64,000 nt of DNA from Branchiibius cervicis (GCF_042661605.1 NZ_JBHSWJ010000002.1:186001-250000); one strand, 5' to 3'; counted from the first letter of the stretch, positions 1-8,669 are shown. Numbers and translations are program-made. The notes: a model not told the origin generated them from the letters alone.

Positions 1-581
1 AGCACCAGGATCACCAGCAGCGTGAACCCGGCCAGCAGGATGTCGCCGGTGTTGGCGAAGTCGGCATTGGGTTTGCCGTTGACGGTGGCCTGACCGGTGA
101 TCCAACCGGCAGCCACCGGCATCAGGGACAGACCGATGATGGTGATGATCGACCCGGTCACCACCGGCGGGAACAGTTTGACGACCATCGAGAAGAACGG
201 TGCAATCACCAGGCCGATCAGACCGGCGATGAGGATCGCACCGAAGGCTGCTTGCATCCCTGCGTGGCCGCCGCCCTTGCCCAGCACGATGGTCAGCAGC
301 GTGGATACCGACGCGAACGAAATGCCCTGCACCAGAGGCAATTGCGCTCCGAAGTAGGGCACGCCGAGGGTCTGCAGCAACGTCGCCAGGCCGCTGATCA
401 GGAGGGCGCAGGAGACCAAGAGGCCCTTTTCCGCGCCGGACAGGCCTGCGGCGCCGCCGATGATGAGGGGAACGGCGATCACGCCGCCGAACATCGCGAG
501 GATGTGCTGCACGCCGTACCCCAGGGAGGGGAGCCACCCGAGCTTCTCGTCCTCGGGCCGGACGGTGTCTGCTGTCGTCAT
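1..581 (-). CDS. NCS2 family nucleobase (xanthine/uracil-type) permease, 5' part only
   Basis: Membrane symporter for a purine or pyrimidine base. About 193 N-terminal residues are visible; the rest lies beyond the left edge. It starts at ATG 579-581 on the minus strand (MTTADTVRPEDEKLG). NCS2 landmarks follow: GYGVQHILAMFGG in the first membrane segment, QLPLVQGISFA, and PPVVTGSIITIIGLSLMPVAAG split across the next segments. It is related to the N-terminal part of the permease at 10933. A GTTAAC palindrome at 615-620 lies 34 bp upstream and matches half-sites near 1367-1417, so control by the adjacent XRE-cupin regulator is plausible (inference). The substrate cannot be fixed from the fragment; purine context favours xanthine or urate. 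Confidence 0.88.
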   Translation of the reverse strand, partial: MTTADTVRPEDEKLGWLPSLGYGVQHILAMFGGVIAVPLIIGGAAGLSGAEKGLLVSCALLISGLATLLQTLGVPYFGAQLPLVQGISFASVSTLLTIVLGKGGGHAGMQAAFGAILIAGLIGLVIAPFFSMVVKLFPPVVTGSIITIIGLSLMPVAAGWITGQATVNGKPNADFANTGDILLAGFTLLVILV

Positions 582-614
582 GGATCGACGCTAGAGCCGC
601 GTGGGTGGCCGTGG

Positions 615-620
615 GTTAAC
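615..620. promoter_or_regulatory. GTTAAC half-site upstream of the NCS2 permease gene
   Basis: A GTTAAC palindrome sits 34 bp before the permease ATG. The same core occurs at 1370-1375 and 1398-1403 in front of the NCS1 permease gene. A shared operator for the XRE-cupin regulator is an inference. Confidence 0.3.
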
Positions 621-692
621 GGCGTGTTAGGGATTGTGCAGCCGTGTAACCGTTGTGATGCCGAACGGTGTGCACCCTCCGGTGCACGGCTA

Positions 693-1343
693 CTACGTCT
701 GGGTGACGACCAACCAAGTGGCGACGGCCGGTTCATCGGACTGGTTGGAGAGCCGGTGCGGCAAGGCACAGCTGTAAGAGATGGAATCACCGGCGCGCAG
801 CAGGACGCGTTCTTTCGGGAAATCGATGGTGAGCTCGCCGCTGACGACGGTGCCCACCTCGAAGCCGGTGTGCGTGTTGAGCTCGTGCATGTCGCCGGCG
901 GTGCTGTGCGGGGGATAGGTGGATTCGAAGAAGTCGACCCCATGCGTCCGGCCCGGCGAGAGCCGGCGATAGCTGACACCGCCATCCAGTGTGACTGTCT
1001 CCATCTCCAGGCTGCGGCGCAGCGAATACGACTGTGCCGCAGCCATATCCATAAGCTCAGATCCCGAAGAATCGCTCTCTCCGAATACCTCGAGCACCGT
1101 AACGTCGAGCGCTTTGGCGATCGCGAAGAGGCGGTTGACCGACGGCCGCAGGAGGCCGCGTTCGATCTGCGACAGCGCGCTCGCCGAGATGTCCATCCGG
1201 CGAGCTACTTCGCGCAGCGACAGCTTCTTACGTTCCCTGACCTCGCGGATCCGCATCCCGGTCAGCTGCGCGTCGAACTGATCGAGTGCCCCCGTCTCGG
1301 TCGGCGTACCCACATCATCGGTGGTCAACTCGTCCCTCGTCAC
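693..1343 (-). CDS. XRE family transcriptional regulator with C-terminal cupin domain
   Basis: DNA-binding regulator of about 216 residues starting at GTG 1343. A helix-turn-helix of the XRE type spans roughly residues 30-85 (IREVRERKKLSLREVARRM, SASALSQIERGLLRPSVNRL). A cupin-2 barrel forms the C-terminal half (about 145-212; HELNTHTGFEVGTVVSGELT), as in regulators that sense a small ligand. It lies between two nucleobase or ureide permease genes and is divergent from the NCS1 permease. Three TTGTTAA half-sites in the shared intergenic region are candidate operators. The ligand is unknown; allantoin or another ureide/purine is suggested only by context. Confidence 0.88.
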   Translation of the reverse strand: MTRDELTTDDVGTPTETGALDQFDAQLTGMRIREVRERKKLSLREVARRMDISASALSQIERGLLRPSVNRLFAIAKALDVTVLEVFGESDSSGSELMDMAAAQSYSLRRSLEMETVTLDGGVSYRRLSPGRTHGVDFFESTYPPHSTAGDMHELNTHTGFEVGTVVSGELTIDFPKERVLLRAGDSISYSCALPHRLSNQSDEPAVATWLVVTQT

Positions 1344-1366
1344 CGCTACGGACCCCCTTGACGGAT

Positions 1367-1417
1367 TTGTTAACCCACTCGTAACCTACGTCTCATTGTT
1401 AACTAACAACTTAACAA
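1367..1417. promoter_or_regulatory. TTGTTAA operator cluster between XRE-cupin regulator and NCS1 permease
   Basis: TTGTTAA at 1396-1402 and its reverse complement TTAACAA at 1411-1417 form a perfect 7-bp inverted repeat with an 8-bp spacer. A further TTGTTAA lies at 1367-1373, close to the regulator's own start. The AT-rich motif stands out in a GC-rich region between divergent genes, which suits autoregulation and control of the permease gene. Confidence 0.5.
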
Positions 1418-1535
1418 CAGGACGACGGTGTGAACCCTCGCTCCGCACGCTATCAGTTCGATCGACACCCCCGGTGCCGATCCTCCCGGCGCAGCGCCGC
1501 GCTCCCCATCCCTTCGTGAATCATCTGGAGCAGTT

Positions 1536-3182
1536 ATGGCCACTGAAGCAGTCAGCTGGGACGACCTTCCCCACGACGTCGTCGAAGCCGCTGGCCTTCC
1601 GCCGGGCGCCGGCGAAGTGAAGTCCGCCTACGACCCGGCACTCACCAACGAGGATCTGGCACCGCTACGCAAGCAGACCTGGTCGACGTACAACATTTTC
1701 GCCTTCTGGATGTCGGACGTGCACAGCGTCGGAGGCTACGTCACCGCCGGCAGTCTCTTCGCCCTCGGCATCGCGAGCTGGCAGGTGCTCGCAGCGTTGC
1801 TGATCGGCATCACCATCGTGTTCTTCTTCTGCAACCTGGTCGCCAAACCCAGCCAGCGCACCGCGGTGCCCTACCCGGTGATCAACCGAGCCGTGTTCGG
1901 TGTCAAGGGCGCCAACATCCCGGCGATCATCCGCGGGTTCATCGCGGTGGCCTGGTACGGCGTACAAACCTTCCTCGCGGCGGAGTCGCTGAACATCATC
2001 TTCCTGAAGTTCATCCCGAGCTCGGCCCACCTGCTCGACCACAGCTTCCTGGGGTTGAGCGCGCTGGGCTGGATCTCCTACGCGATCTTGTGGGTCGCCC
2101 AGGCGGCGCTGTTCATGACCGGTATGAACACCATTCGCAAGTTCATCGACTACGCCGGCCCGGCAGTCTACGTGGTGATGATCGCACTGGCGATTTACCT
2201 GGTGAGCAAAGCCGGCTGGAGCCACATCTCCCTGAACCTCTCGACCGGACCGCAGTTGTCCTTCGCCGCCTCCATCCCGGTGATGCTGTCGGCGATTGCC
2301 CTGGTCGTGTCCTACTTCTCGGGGCCGATGCTGAACTTCGGTGACTTCGCCCGCTACGGCAGGTCGTTCGCCTCGGTGAAGAAGGGCAACTTCTGGGGTC
2401 TTCCGGTCAACTTCCTGTTCTTCTCCATCCTGACGGTCATCTGCGCCTCGGCTACCGTGCCGGTCTTCGGCAAGCTGATCACCGATCCGATCCAGACCGT
2501 GCAGGCGATCGATTCGTGGTTCGCGATCCTGCTCGGAGGCCTGACCTTCGTGACCGCCACCGTGGGGATCAACATCGTCGCGAACTTCATCTCGCCGGCC
2601 TTCGACTTCTCCAACGTGTCCCCGCAGAAGATCAGCTGGCGGATGGGCGGCATGATCGCCGCCGTTGGTTCGGTGCTGCTGACGCCGTGGAACTGGTACA
2701 ACAACGACACCGCGATCCACTACACGCTGGGTGTTCTCGGCGCGCTGATCGGTCCGCTGTTCGGGATCCTGATCGCCGGCTATTACATCTGCTCCAAGCA
2801 GAAGGTCCTCGTCGACGACATGTTCACCATGTCTCCGCAGGGCAAGTACTGGTTCAAGGGCGGCTACAACCCCAACGCCGTCATCACCGTCGTGATCGCG
2901 GGCATCATCTCGATTGCCTGTGCGGTCCTGCCCAAGACGTTCGCCGACCTGGGTTGGTTCGACGTGACCAAGATCAGCGACTACTCGTGGTTCATCGGCT
3001 GTGGGCTGGGCTTCGTGATCATGATCGTGCTGGAGCGCATCCACCCGTGGTTGCCGACTCTGTCCGGCGACGACCCCAAGGTCAGCGACGGCGCCGGTCA
3101 CCCGGACCGTGTGCACCACATCTCCGACTGCGCGGAGGATATCGCCGCCAAGAAGGGTGTCGGTCTGTCCGCCGGCCACTGA
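1536..3182 (+). CDS. NCS1 family permease, probable allantoin or purine transporter
   Basis: Integral membrane cation symporter of 548 residues, usual for NCS1 (Mhp1/PucI/Fur-type). It starts at ATG 1536 after a GGAG element. The long N-terminal cytoplasmic stretch leads to the NCS1 signature TWSTYNIFAFWMSDVHSVGG, then about 12 hydrophobic segments including NLVAKPSQRTAVPYPVINR. It is followed by an allantoin/hydantoin racemase gene in the same direction, which favours allantoin as substrate. Cytosine, uracil or hydantoin remain possible because substrate cannot be read from sequence. A divergent XRE-cupin regulator probably controls it. Confidence 0.9.
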   Translation: MATEAVSWDDLPHDVVEAAGLPPGAGEVKSAYDPALTNEDLAPLRKQTWSTYNIFAFWMSDVHSVGGYVTAGSLFALGIASWQVLAALLIGITIVFFFCNLVAKPSQRTAVPYPVINRAVFGVKGANIPAIIRGFIAVAWYGVQTFLAAESLNIIFLKFIPSSAHLLDHSFLGLSALGWISYAILWVAQAALFMTGMNTIRKFIDYAGPAVYVVMIALAIYLVSKAGWSHISLNLSTGPQLSFAASIPVMLSAIALVVSYFSGPMLNFGDFARYGRSFASVKKGNFWGLPVNFLFFSILTVICASATVPVFGKLITDPIQTVQAIDSWFAILLGGLTFVTATVGINIVANFISPAFDFSNVSPQKISWRMGGMIAAVGSVLLTPWNWYNNDTAIHYTLGVLGALIGPLFGILIAGYYICSKQKVLVDDMFTMSPQGKYWFKGGYNPNAVITVVIAGIISIACAVLPKTFADLGWFDVTKISDYSWFIGCGLGFVIMIVLERIHPWLPTLSGDDPKVSDGAGHPDRVHHISDCAEDIAAKKGVGLSAGH

Positions 3183-3187
3183 CGACT

Positions 3188-3227
3188 CCCGGGTTCGGGG
3201 CGAGAGTGCGCTCGCTCCGGACCCGGG
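3188..3227 (+). terminator. GC-rich hairpin between NCS1 permease and racemase genes
   Basis: CCCGGGTTCGGGGCGAG pairs with CTCGCTCCGGACCCGGG (two mismatches, six-base loop). There is no U-tract. It starts 6 bp after the permease stop and ends 34 bp before the racemase start, so it could attenuate, process or partly terminate the transcript. Confidence 0.4.
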
Positions 3228-3261
3228 CAACCAACGCTCAACGACGAGCAGGAAGGTGCCC

Positions 3262-3996
3262 ATGCACATCCGTCTGATCAATCCCAACACCACGCTCGCG
3301 ATGACCGAACTCGTCGAACGATCTGCCGCCCGGGTTGTCCCGGCGGATGTGCGGATCGACGCCGTGAATCCGTCGATGGGTCCGGCCTCGATCGAGTCGC
3401 ACTACGAGGAAGCCCTCGCCGTGCCGGGTCTCCTGGAGCAGATAGCGCTTGGAAATGCTTCCGGCGTCGACGGGTTCGCGATCGCCTGCTTCGGTGACCC
3501 GGGCCTGGATGCCGCGCGTGAGCTGAGCAACGGACCCGTGCTCGGAATCGCCGAGGCCGCCTTCCACGCCGCCGCGATGGTCGGTCGCCGGTTCAGCGTG
3601 ATGACCACCTTGAGCCGGACGCGGGGTCGAGCGCAGGAGTTGATCGAGCGCTACGGATTCGCCGGCGACTGCGCCGGGGTGCATGCATGTGACATCCCCG
3701 TGTTGGAGTTGGAGTCGTTGGGTGAGGACGGCATCTACGGCATCGCGAAGGCGTGCCGAGAAGCCGTCGAGCGTGATGACTCGGACGCCGTCGTCCTGGG
3801 GTGCGCCGGAATGGCGGACTTCTGCCCGCAGATCAGCCAGGTGGTCGGCGTTCCGGTGATCGACGGGGTGGTCGCGGCGACCGGTATGTTGCAGGGCCTG
3901 ATCCGGATGGGTGTGAGCACCAGTCGGCGGGGCGAGTACGCCGCGCCGCCGGCGAAGGCGATGGCCGGGTTGCTGGCCCCGTTCGAGATCCGCTGA
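3262..3996 (+). CDS. Asp/Glu/hydantoin racemase family protein, probable allantoin racemase
   Basis: Cytosolic cofactor-independent racemase of 244 residues. The start chosen is ATG 3262, giving MHIRLINPNTT, the typical beginning of AllR/HpxA and hydantoin racemases; a GGAAGG ribosome site precedes it. The two catalytic cysteines expected in the family are seen in IACFGDPGLDAA and VVLGCAGMADF. It would interconvert R- and S-allantoin so that spontaneous racemisation products can be used by a stereospecific allantoinase. Its position beside an NCS1 permease and facing the alc-allB operon supports this; hydantoin racemase is the alternative. Confidence 0.85.
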   Translation: MHIRLINPNTTLAMTELVERSAARVVPADVRIDAVNPSMGPASIESHYEEALAVPGLLEQIALGNASGVDGFAIACFGDPGLDAARELSNGPVLGIAEAAFHAAAMVGRRFSVMTTLSRTRGRAQELIERYGFAGDCAGVHACDIPVLELESLGEDGIYGIAKACREAVERDDSDAVVLGCAGMADFCPQISQVVGVPVIDGVVAATGMLQGLIRMGVSTSRRGEYAAPPAKAMAGLLAPFEIR

Positions 3997-4016
3997 GCCC
4001 GAAATCCGCTGACCCC

Positions 4017-4081
4017 CGGACTTTTGGAACGCAATTCACCTATTCGCGCGACCAGCGGGTGAATCGCTTTCCAAAAGTCGG
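4017..4081. repeat. Imperfect inverted-repeat element (palindromic family, copy 1)
   Basis: A left arm at 4017-4040 and a right arm at 4058-4081 are near-perfect reverse complements (core CTTTTGGAA ... TTCCAAAAG, plus ATTCACC/GGTGAAT), with a 17-base loop. It lies between convergent genes and could act as a bidirectional terminator. A clearly related but more diverged copy occurs at 38541-38600, so this is a dispersed element and not only a local terminator. Confidence 0.7.
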
Positions 4082-4117
4082 AGAGGGAGTGCGGCAGGTG
4101 GGTGCGGCGTACGCCGA

Positions 4118-5172
4118 TCAGCGGGCCGGGCCGCCAGCGCTCGTCCACCGCTGGTGAATGGCCTGGCGTCCCGCTTCGGACAGTTCGCCCAGCAACCGCA
4201 GTCGCGCCATACCGCCGTCGGGGTATACATCCAACCGGGCGAAGGCGATCTCGTCGGTGCTGTCGACGCGGAAGCGGTGCCGCGTGTCGGGCTGCAGGCG
4301 CGTCTTGGGCAGGATCTCGACCTCCCGGGAACGGTCCGTCGACCAGCCGGTCACCTGGGCCCAGCCGGGGGCATTACCCAGGAAGTAGCGAGTGTCCAAC
4401 TCCACGACGCCGACCGTCCCCGGGCCGGCAAGACGCACCTCGACCCAGTCGTTGCCGTCATCGCGGCGTCGTGACGTCTCCCAGCCCTCGCCCATCAGCC
4501 GGGCGTTGCCGGGCATGATCAGGTTTGTCGGGGACGAATAGAACATGTTGGAGCAACCGGAAATGCCTGCGCCGCAGTCCAACGCGGCCAGGTTGACGTT
4601 GACCCGGCCGACGAACTGCGGGTCGGCGACGACTTCTCCGTGCACTCGCAATCTGGCGATACCGCCGTCGGGGTGCATGCACAACCGCACGTGGGTGACC
4701 AGCCGGTCGCAGTCCACGTCGAAGGAGTTCAGGTCGTCGCCCTTCACGGCCGAGCGGGGGACCAGGTCGAACCAGTCGGTGCCCTCCAGCTCGGCCACCG
4801 AGGGGTAGCCGTCGATGACGGCACCCTGCACCGACACCTCCGGGGGTAGTTGCCCTTGAAGTACGCCGTGTCGACGATGATGCCGCGCACGACACCCGGA
4901 GCGCCCAATCGCACGATGGCCCAGTCGAATCCGGGTTCGCGGCGACGGCGGGTCTCCCACCCGTCGTACACCTGGCCTTTGTGGCCGAAGGTGTAGGTGG
5001 AGTACGTCGGCTCCTCCGGCTTGATGAGGTTCTCCTTCTCGGCGAACAACTCATCGTTGGCTGCCACGACTCCCGACCCCATGGCGCGGGAGGCGAGGTC
5101 GGGCAGGACCACGAAGTCCGGCAGATCCGCCTCGGTGGCCAGGCGCCGGCTGCGGCGGTTGGGTGGGGTCAT
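4118..5172 (-). CDS. alc: Allantoicase (frameshifted in this sequence)
   Basis: Hydrolyses allantoate to ureidoglycolate and urea. Reading starts at ATG 5172 (MTPPNRRSRR) and gives the N-terminal allantoicase repeat (GWETRRRREPGFDWAIVRLG, DTAYFKGNYP). The frame then breaks, and the rest (EVSVQGAVIDGYPSV, GWETSRRRDDGNDWVEVRLA, DTRYFLGNAPGWAQV) continues one frame over to TGA at 4118. Both duplicated allantoicase domains are intact apart from the shift. One base added to the five-G run at 4842-4846 restores a 351-residue protein of normal length. It overlaps allB by 4 bp (ATGA). Because several other genes here have the same kind of lesion, a sequencing error is likelier than a pseudogene. Confidence 0.9.
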
Positions 5173-6536
5173 CGTTCTCCTCTGATCAGGAACTGCCCGT
5201 CAGGGCGTTCGATGGTCGCCGGTACGCCGCGGAGCCAGACCCGGCGGGCCACACCGGATAGCGGAACGCCCTCGTAGGCAGTCAGTTTGTTCTTGTGCTG
5301 CAGATCCGCCGCATGCACGGTGTAGGTCTGCGATGGCGCCCACGCTACGAGATCGGCGTCCCTGCCGACCTCGATCGCACCTTTGCCGCAAAGCCCCACC
5401 AGTGCGGCGGGGGACGTGCTCATCCAGCGCACGACGTCCGTGAGCGCGAAGCCACGACGCCGGGCCTCTGTCCAGACGGCAGCCAGCGCCAACTGCACCG
5501 ATGCCACTCCACCCCAGGCGGCCCCGAGGTCGCCGGACTCGACCAGTTTGAGGTCCACCGTGCACGGCGAATGATCACTCACCACGATGTCGATCGTGCC
5601 GTCGCGCAACGCTTCCCACAGCGCGTCGCGGTTGGCGTCGCTGCGGATCGGCGGGCAGCACTTGTGCGCGGTCGAGCCGTCCCGGATGGTTTCGGCTGCG
5701 AACGTCAGGTAGTGCGGGCAGGTCTCGACGGTGATCGGCAGCCCCTCTGCCTTGGCCGCGCGGATGTCCGGCAACGCGGCGGCGCTCGACAGATGCAGGA
5801 TGTGCGCGCGCCCGCCGGTGGCACGCACCGCGTCGATGACCGTCCGGATCGCGGTGATCTCGCTGGCGTCCGGTCGGGAGGCGGTGAAGTCGGTGTAGCG
5901 GGGCCCGTGCGCAGCAGGAGCCTTCGCCAACTCCTCACCGTCCTCGGCGTGCACGATCATCAACGCCCCGAGCTCGGCGGTCCGGGCCAGGTAGGTGTTG
6001 AACTCGGCCGTCGACAGCGGTGGGAACTCCGGAACCCCAGAATCCACCAGGAAGCACTTGAAACCGAAAACCCCTGCACTGTCGAGCTTTTCGAGATCGT
6101 CGAGGTTTCCGGGGATGGCTCCACCCCAGAAGCCCACGTCGACGTAGCACTGGCCGGACGCGGCATCCTGCTTGGTCCGAAGGGCGTCCACGGTGACGGT
6201 GGACGGCAGGCTGTTCAACGGCATGTCGATGATGCTGGTCGTGCCGCCCGTCAGCGCCGCGCGGGTCGCGGTCGTGAAGCCCTCCCAGTCGGTGCGGCCG
6301 GGTTCGTTGACGTGCACGTGGGTGTCGACACCGCCGGGCAGCAGGACTTCGTCAGGTCCGAGCTCGATGAATTCCGTTGCATCCCAATCGGCATCGAACG
6401 GACCAAGCTGTGCGATGCGGCCATCCAGCACCGCCACGCTCACCGGCCCGGTGCGCACGTCGTCGCCGGAACCGAGCACGCTGTCATGCGCCCGCAGGAC
6501 GAGGTCGTAGGTCACCACGCCAGTATCCCCGGTCAT
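5169..6536 (-). CDS. allB: Allantoinase
   Basis: Cyclic amidohydrolase that opens allantoin to allantoate. The 455-residue protein has the normal length. Metal-site motifs of the amidohydrolase/dihydroorotase fold are visible: the N-terminal HxH in GGVDTHVHVNEPGRTDWEGF, the lysine expected to be carbamylated in VFGFKCFLVDSG, histidines in MIVHAEDG and AHILHLSSA, and the aspartate in VVSDHSPCT. The ATG at 6536 overlaps the stop of the upstream DUF6986 gene (ATGA), and its own end overlaps the allantoicase start, so the three genes form one translationally coupled operon read leftward. Confidence 0.95.
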   Translation of the reverse strand: MTGDTGVVTYDLVLRAHDSVLGSGDDVRTGPVSVAVLDGRIAQLGPFDADWDATEFIELGPDEVLLPGGVDTHVHVNEPGRTDWEGFTTATRAALTGGTTSIIDMPLNSLPSTVTVDALRTKQDAASGQCYVDVGFWGGAIPGNLDDLEKLDSAGVFGFKCFLVDSGVPEFPPLSTAEFNTYLARTAELGALMIVHAEDGEELAKAPAAHGPRYTDFTASRPDASEITAIRTVIDAVRATGGRAHILHLSSAAALPDIRAAKAEGLPITVETCPHYLTFAAETIRDGSTAHKCCPPIRSDANRDALWEALRDGTIDIVVSDHSPCTVDLKLVESGDLGAAWGGVASVQLALAAVWTEARRRGFALTDVVRWMSTSPAALVGLCGKGAIEVGRDADLVAWAPSQTYTVHAADLQHKNKLTAYEGVPLSGVARRVWLRGVPATIERPDGQFLIRGER

Positions 6537-7783
6537 CGGGTCAGCCCGGTCAGTGCGGCCTGATCCAGGCCGGTGCGCGCGCTCACGTCCTCCTGGCTGA
6601 ACGCACCGCAGGCGACGCCGCGCAGCAGCGCACTGGACAGCATGCGGGCGGTGGCGGGCTCGTCCATGACGTCACCCTCGATCCGCTGCACGTAGGCCGC
6701 GAGCCGATCGCACGCCGGATCGAAGGCACGGCGGAAGAACAGGTACGTCGCGGCGTACCGGGACACCAGGTGTCCCGGTGCCATGTCCCAGCCCTGGTAG
6801 ATGCCCCGGATCAGCGAGCGGTGCACCAGGCCGGCATGCAGTCGCCACGTCGCGAACGCCTGCTCGGCCGTCCCGAACGCCACCACATTGGTGGAACCGT
6901 CCGACAGCCGCACCCCGGTCTGTGCCGCGGCGACCTGCATGACGTTCTTGGCGTGGTCGGCGGCCGGGTGGTCCAGCGACTGATAGGCCGCGGCGATGCC
7001 GAGCCCGGCGGAGTAGTCGAAGGTCCCGTAGTGCAGCGAGGTCACCCGGCCGCGGCCCGCGTGCACCATCGCGGCGACCGCTGCGGTGCCGTCCGGCGCC
7101 ATGATCGCCTGCGCGGTCTCGACCTGGACCTCGAAGCCGATGCTGCCGGCCGGGGCGCCGAGTGCTTCCTCGAGGGTGTCCAGCGCATCGGCCATCGCGG
7201 CCACCTGCGCCACCGAGGTCACCTTCGGCAACGTGAGGGTGAGCCCGCTCGGCACCTGGCCGCCCTCGACAACCCCGGCCAGGAAGCCGGCGAGCGTGCG
7301 GACTCCGCGGTCGCGCGTGGGTGCTTCGAAGGACTTGAACCGGATGCCCCACCAGGGTGGGCGGATCCCGGCAGTCCGTTGATCGGCGTACGCCGAGAGG
7401 CAGCGTTCGAGGTCTGCGTCCTCCACTGCGTCGGGCCGGCGCCCGTAGCCGTCCTCGAAATCGATCCGCAGGTCCTCGATCGGTTCTTGCTGCAGTTTGG
7501 CCACGATGAGGGGATAGATGGGCTCGATGTCCGACACCGGTTCGCCGAGGGCGGCGGCCAGGGTCGCTGCATCGGGTGCGTAGGCGCTCAGCAGTCGCAG
7601 CGCCTCGTCGCCCCAGGCGCGCGGCAGGTCGTCGGTGACCCGGTCGGCGGGCACGTAGACGGTGTGGATCGGCTGGCGGTCGGTGCGATCACCGGGATAC
7701 CGGGCGGCCAGGTCCGCGTCGGCTTCCTGCAAGGTGGTGTCCAGCCGGCGCTGCAGGGCGGTGACGGTGTCTGAGTAGTCCAT
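6533..7783 (-). CDS. DUF6986 / HpcH-HpaI aldolase-citrate lyase-like protein
   Basis: First gene of the DUF6986-allB-alc operon; 416 residues. The start at ATG 7783 was chosen because AGGAGG lies 7 bases upstream and the longer reading upstream is not protein-like. Motifs resemble the CitE / malyl-CoA lyase TIM barrel: DLRIDFEDGYG (acidic metal-binding pair), GFEVQVETAQAIM (conserved Glu in a VETA-type motif) and LHYGTFDYSAGLGI. Such enzymes make or break C-C bonds with 2-oxo acids or acyl-CoA. Its position suggests a step after allantoicase, for example handling ureidoglycolate or glyoxylate, but no reaction can be assigned. I recall the family accompanying ureide genes in other actinobacteria; this was not checked. 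Confidence 0.82.
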   Translation of the reverse strand: MDYSDTVTALQRRLDTTLQEADADLAARYPGDRTDRQPIHTVYVPADRVTDDLPRAWGDEALRLLSAYAPDAATLAAALGEPVSDIEPIYPLIVAKLQQEPIEDLRIDFEDGYGRRPDAVEDADLERCLSAYADQRTAGIRPPWWGIRFKSFEAPTRDRGVRTLAGFLAGVVEGGQVPSGLTLTLPKVTSVAQVAAMADALDTLEEALGAPAGSIGFEVQVETAQAIMAPDGTAAVAAMVHAGRGRVTSLHYGTFDYSAGLGIAAAYQSLDHPAADHAKNVMQVAAAQTGVRLSDGSTNVVAFGTAEQAFATWRLHAGLVHRSLIRGIYQGWDMAPGHLVSRYAATYLFFRRAFDPACDRLAAYVQRIEGDVMDEPATARMLSSALLRGVACGAFSQEDVSARTGLDQAALTGLTR

Positions 7784-7799
7784 GAGGCCTCCTGGATGA

Positions 7800-7825
7800 T
7801 TTCCGAAATACGGAAAATGATTTCC
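7800..7825. promoter_or_regulatory. Candidate IclR operator in the DUF6986/iclR divergent region
   Basis: Two overlapping palindromes: TTTCCG-AAATA-CGGAAA (7800-7816) and GGAAA-ATGA-TTTCC (7812-7825). The second form, GGAAW-N4-WTTCC, recurs exactly at 12891 and in weaker form at 8737 and 10770, always in front of purine genes. It lies 17 bp before the DUF6986 start, where a repressor would block the operon. Confidence 0.6.
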
Positions 7826-7907
7826 ACTCGACGGTACTATGGCTGTCAATGGGGTGCGGCGCCCTACGCTGGTCGCACGATCGGGACCCTCAGTGCGACG
7901 AGGAGCA

Positions 7908-8669
7908 ATGGCCGAGAACAAACCGGGTGGCGTGCAGTCGGTGACCCGCGCCCTGGACATCCTTGAGGCTATCGACGGTGCGGGCGGCGAACTGGCGTTG
8001 ATCGACATCGCCGCCGCCAGCGGTCTGCCCACCCCTACGATCCACCGCCTGGTGCGCACGCTGGTCGACCGGGGCTATCTGCGCCAACTACCCGATCGGC
8101 GCTACGCACTCGGATCGCGGCTGATCCCGCTCGGTAGCACGGCCCTGACTGCGTTCGGGTCGCGCAGTACGCCGGAATTGCGCCGGCTGGTCAGCGAGCT
8201 CGGCGAAACCGCGAACCTGGCAACGCTCGACGGTGACCAGGTCGTCTACGTGGGCCAGGTGCCCTCGCCGCACGCGATGCGGATGTTCACCGACCTCGGC
8301 CGCCATGTCCCGGCCCACTGCCGCGCCACCGGGAAGGCACTGCTCTCGCAGTTGCCGGACGAGCAGATCCGCACCATCCTGCGGCGCACCGGGATGCCGG
8401 CGTTCACGCCGCGCACGATCACCTCGCCGGACGAATTGCTCACCCAGCTCGCCACCGTGCGCGAGCGGGGCTGGGCCGTGGACGAGGGCGAACTCGAGGA
8501 GGGTGTCGTCTGCCTGGCGGTGCCGGTGCCCAGTTCGATCGCGTCGCTCGCGGTCTCCATCTCCGGCCCCGCGGTTCGGGTGGACGAGCGGGTGCGGGCA
8601 CGCGCCGTACCTCTGTTGACCAAGGTCGCCGCCGATCTGGCCGCGCAGCTCGACGTCGCGTCCGCATGA
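7908..8669 (+). CDS. IclR family transcriptional regulator, probable ureide/purine pathway repressor
   Basis: 253-residue regulator with ATG at 7908 chosen because GAGGAG lies just upstream and this gives the usual IclR length. Residues about 5-70 form the winged helix-turn-helix (SVTRALDILEAI, GLPTPTIHRLVRTLVDRGYL). The C-terminal effector domain includes GRHVPAHCRATGKALLSQLP and DEGELEEGVVCLAVPVP, typical of IclR ligand pockets. It is divergent from the DUF6986-allB-alc operon and lies just upstream of the uricase operon. By analogy with E. coli AllR, which responds to glyoxylate/allantoin, it probably represses ureide use; the ligand here is unknown. Confidence 0.9.
   Translation: MAENKPGGVQSVTRALDILEAIDGAGGELALIDIAAASGLPTPTIHRLVRTLVDRGYLRQLPDRRYALGSRLIPLGSTALTAFGSRSTPELRRLVSELGETANLATLDGDQVVYVGQVPSPHAMRMFTDLGRHVPAHCRATGKALLSQLPDEQIRTILRRTGMPAFTPRTITSPDELLTQLATVRERGWAVDEGELEEGVVCLAVPVPSSIASLAVSISGPAVRVDERVRARAVPLLTKVAADLAAQLDVASA

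Noticed and set aside
1665..3293. A 542-codon open frame on the minus strand opposite the NCS1 permease gene
   Set aside because: Composition is Arg/Asp/His-rich with no domain, and it mirrors the codon pattern of the real permease on the other strand.
4118..5172. Allantoicase called as a true pseudogene
   Set aside because: Only a single base in a homopolymer is missing, the rest is intact, and at least five other genes carry the same type of lesion.
7783..8059. Extended start of the DUF6986 gene upstream to 8059
   Set aside because: The extension crosses the divergent promoter and the iclR start, and ATG 7783 has a strong AGGAGG site.
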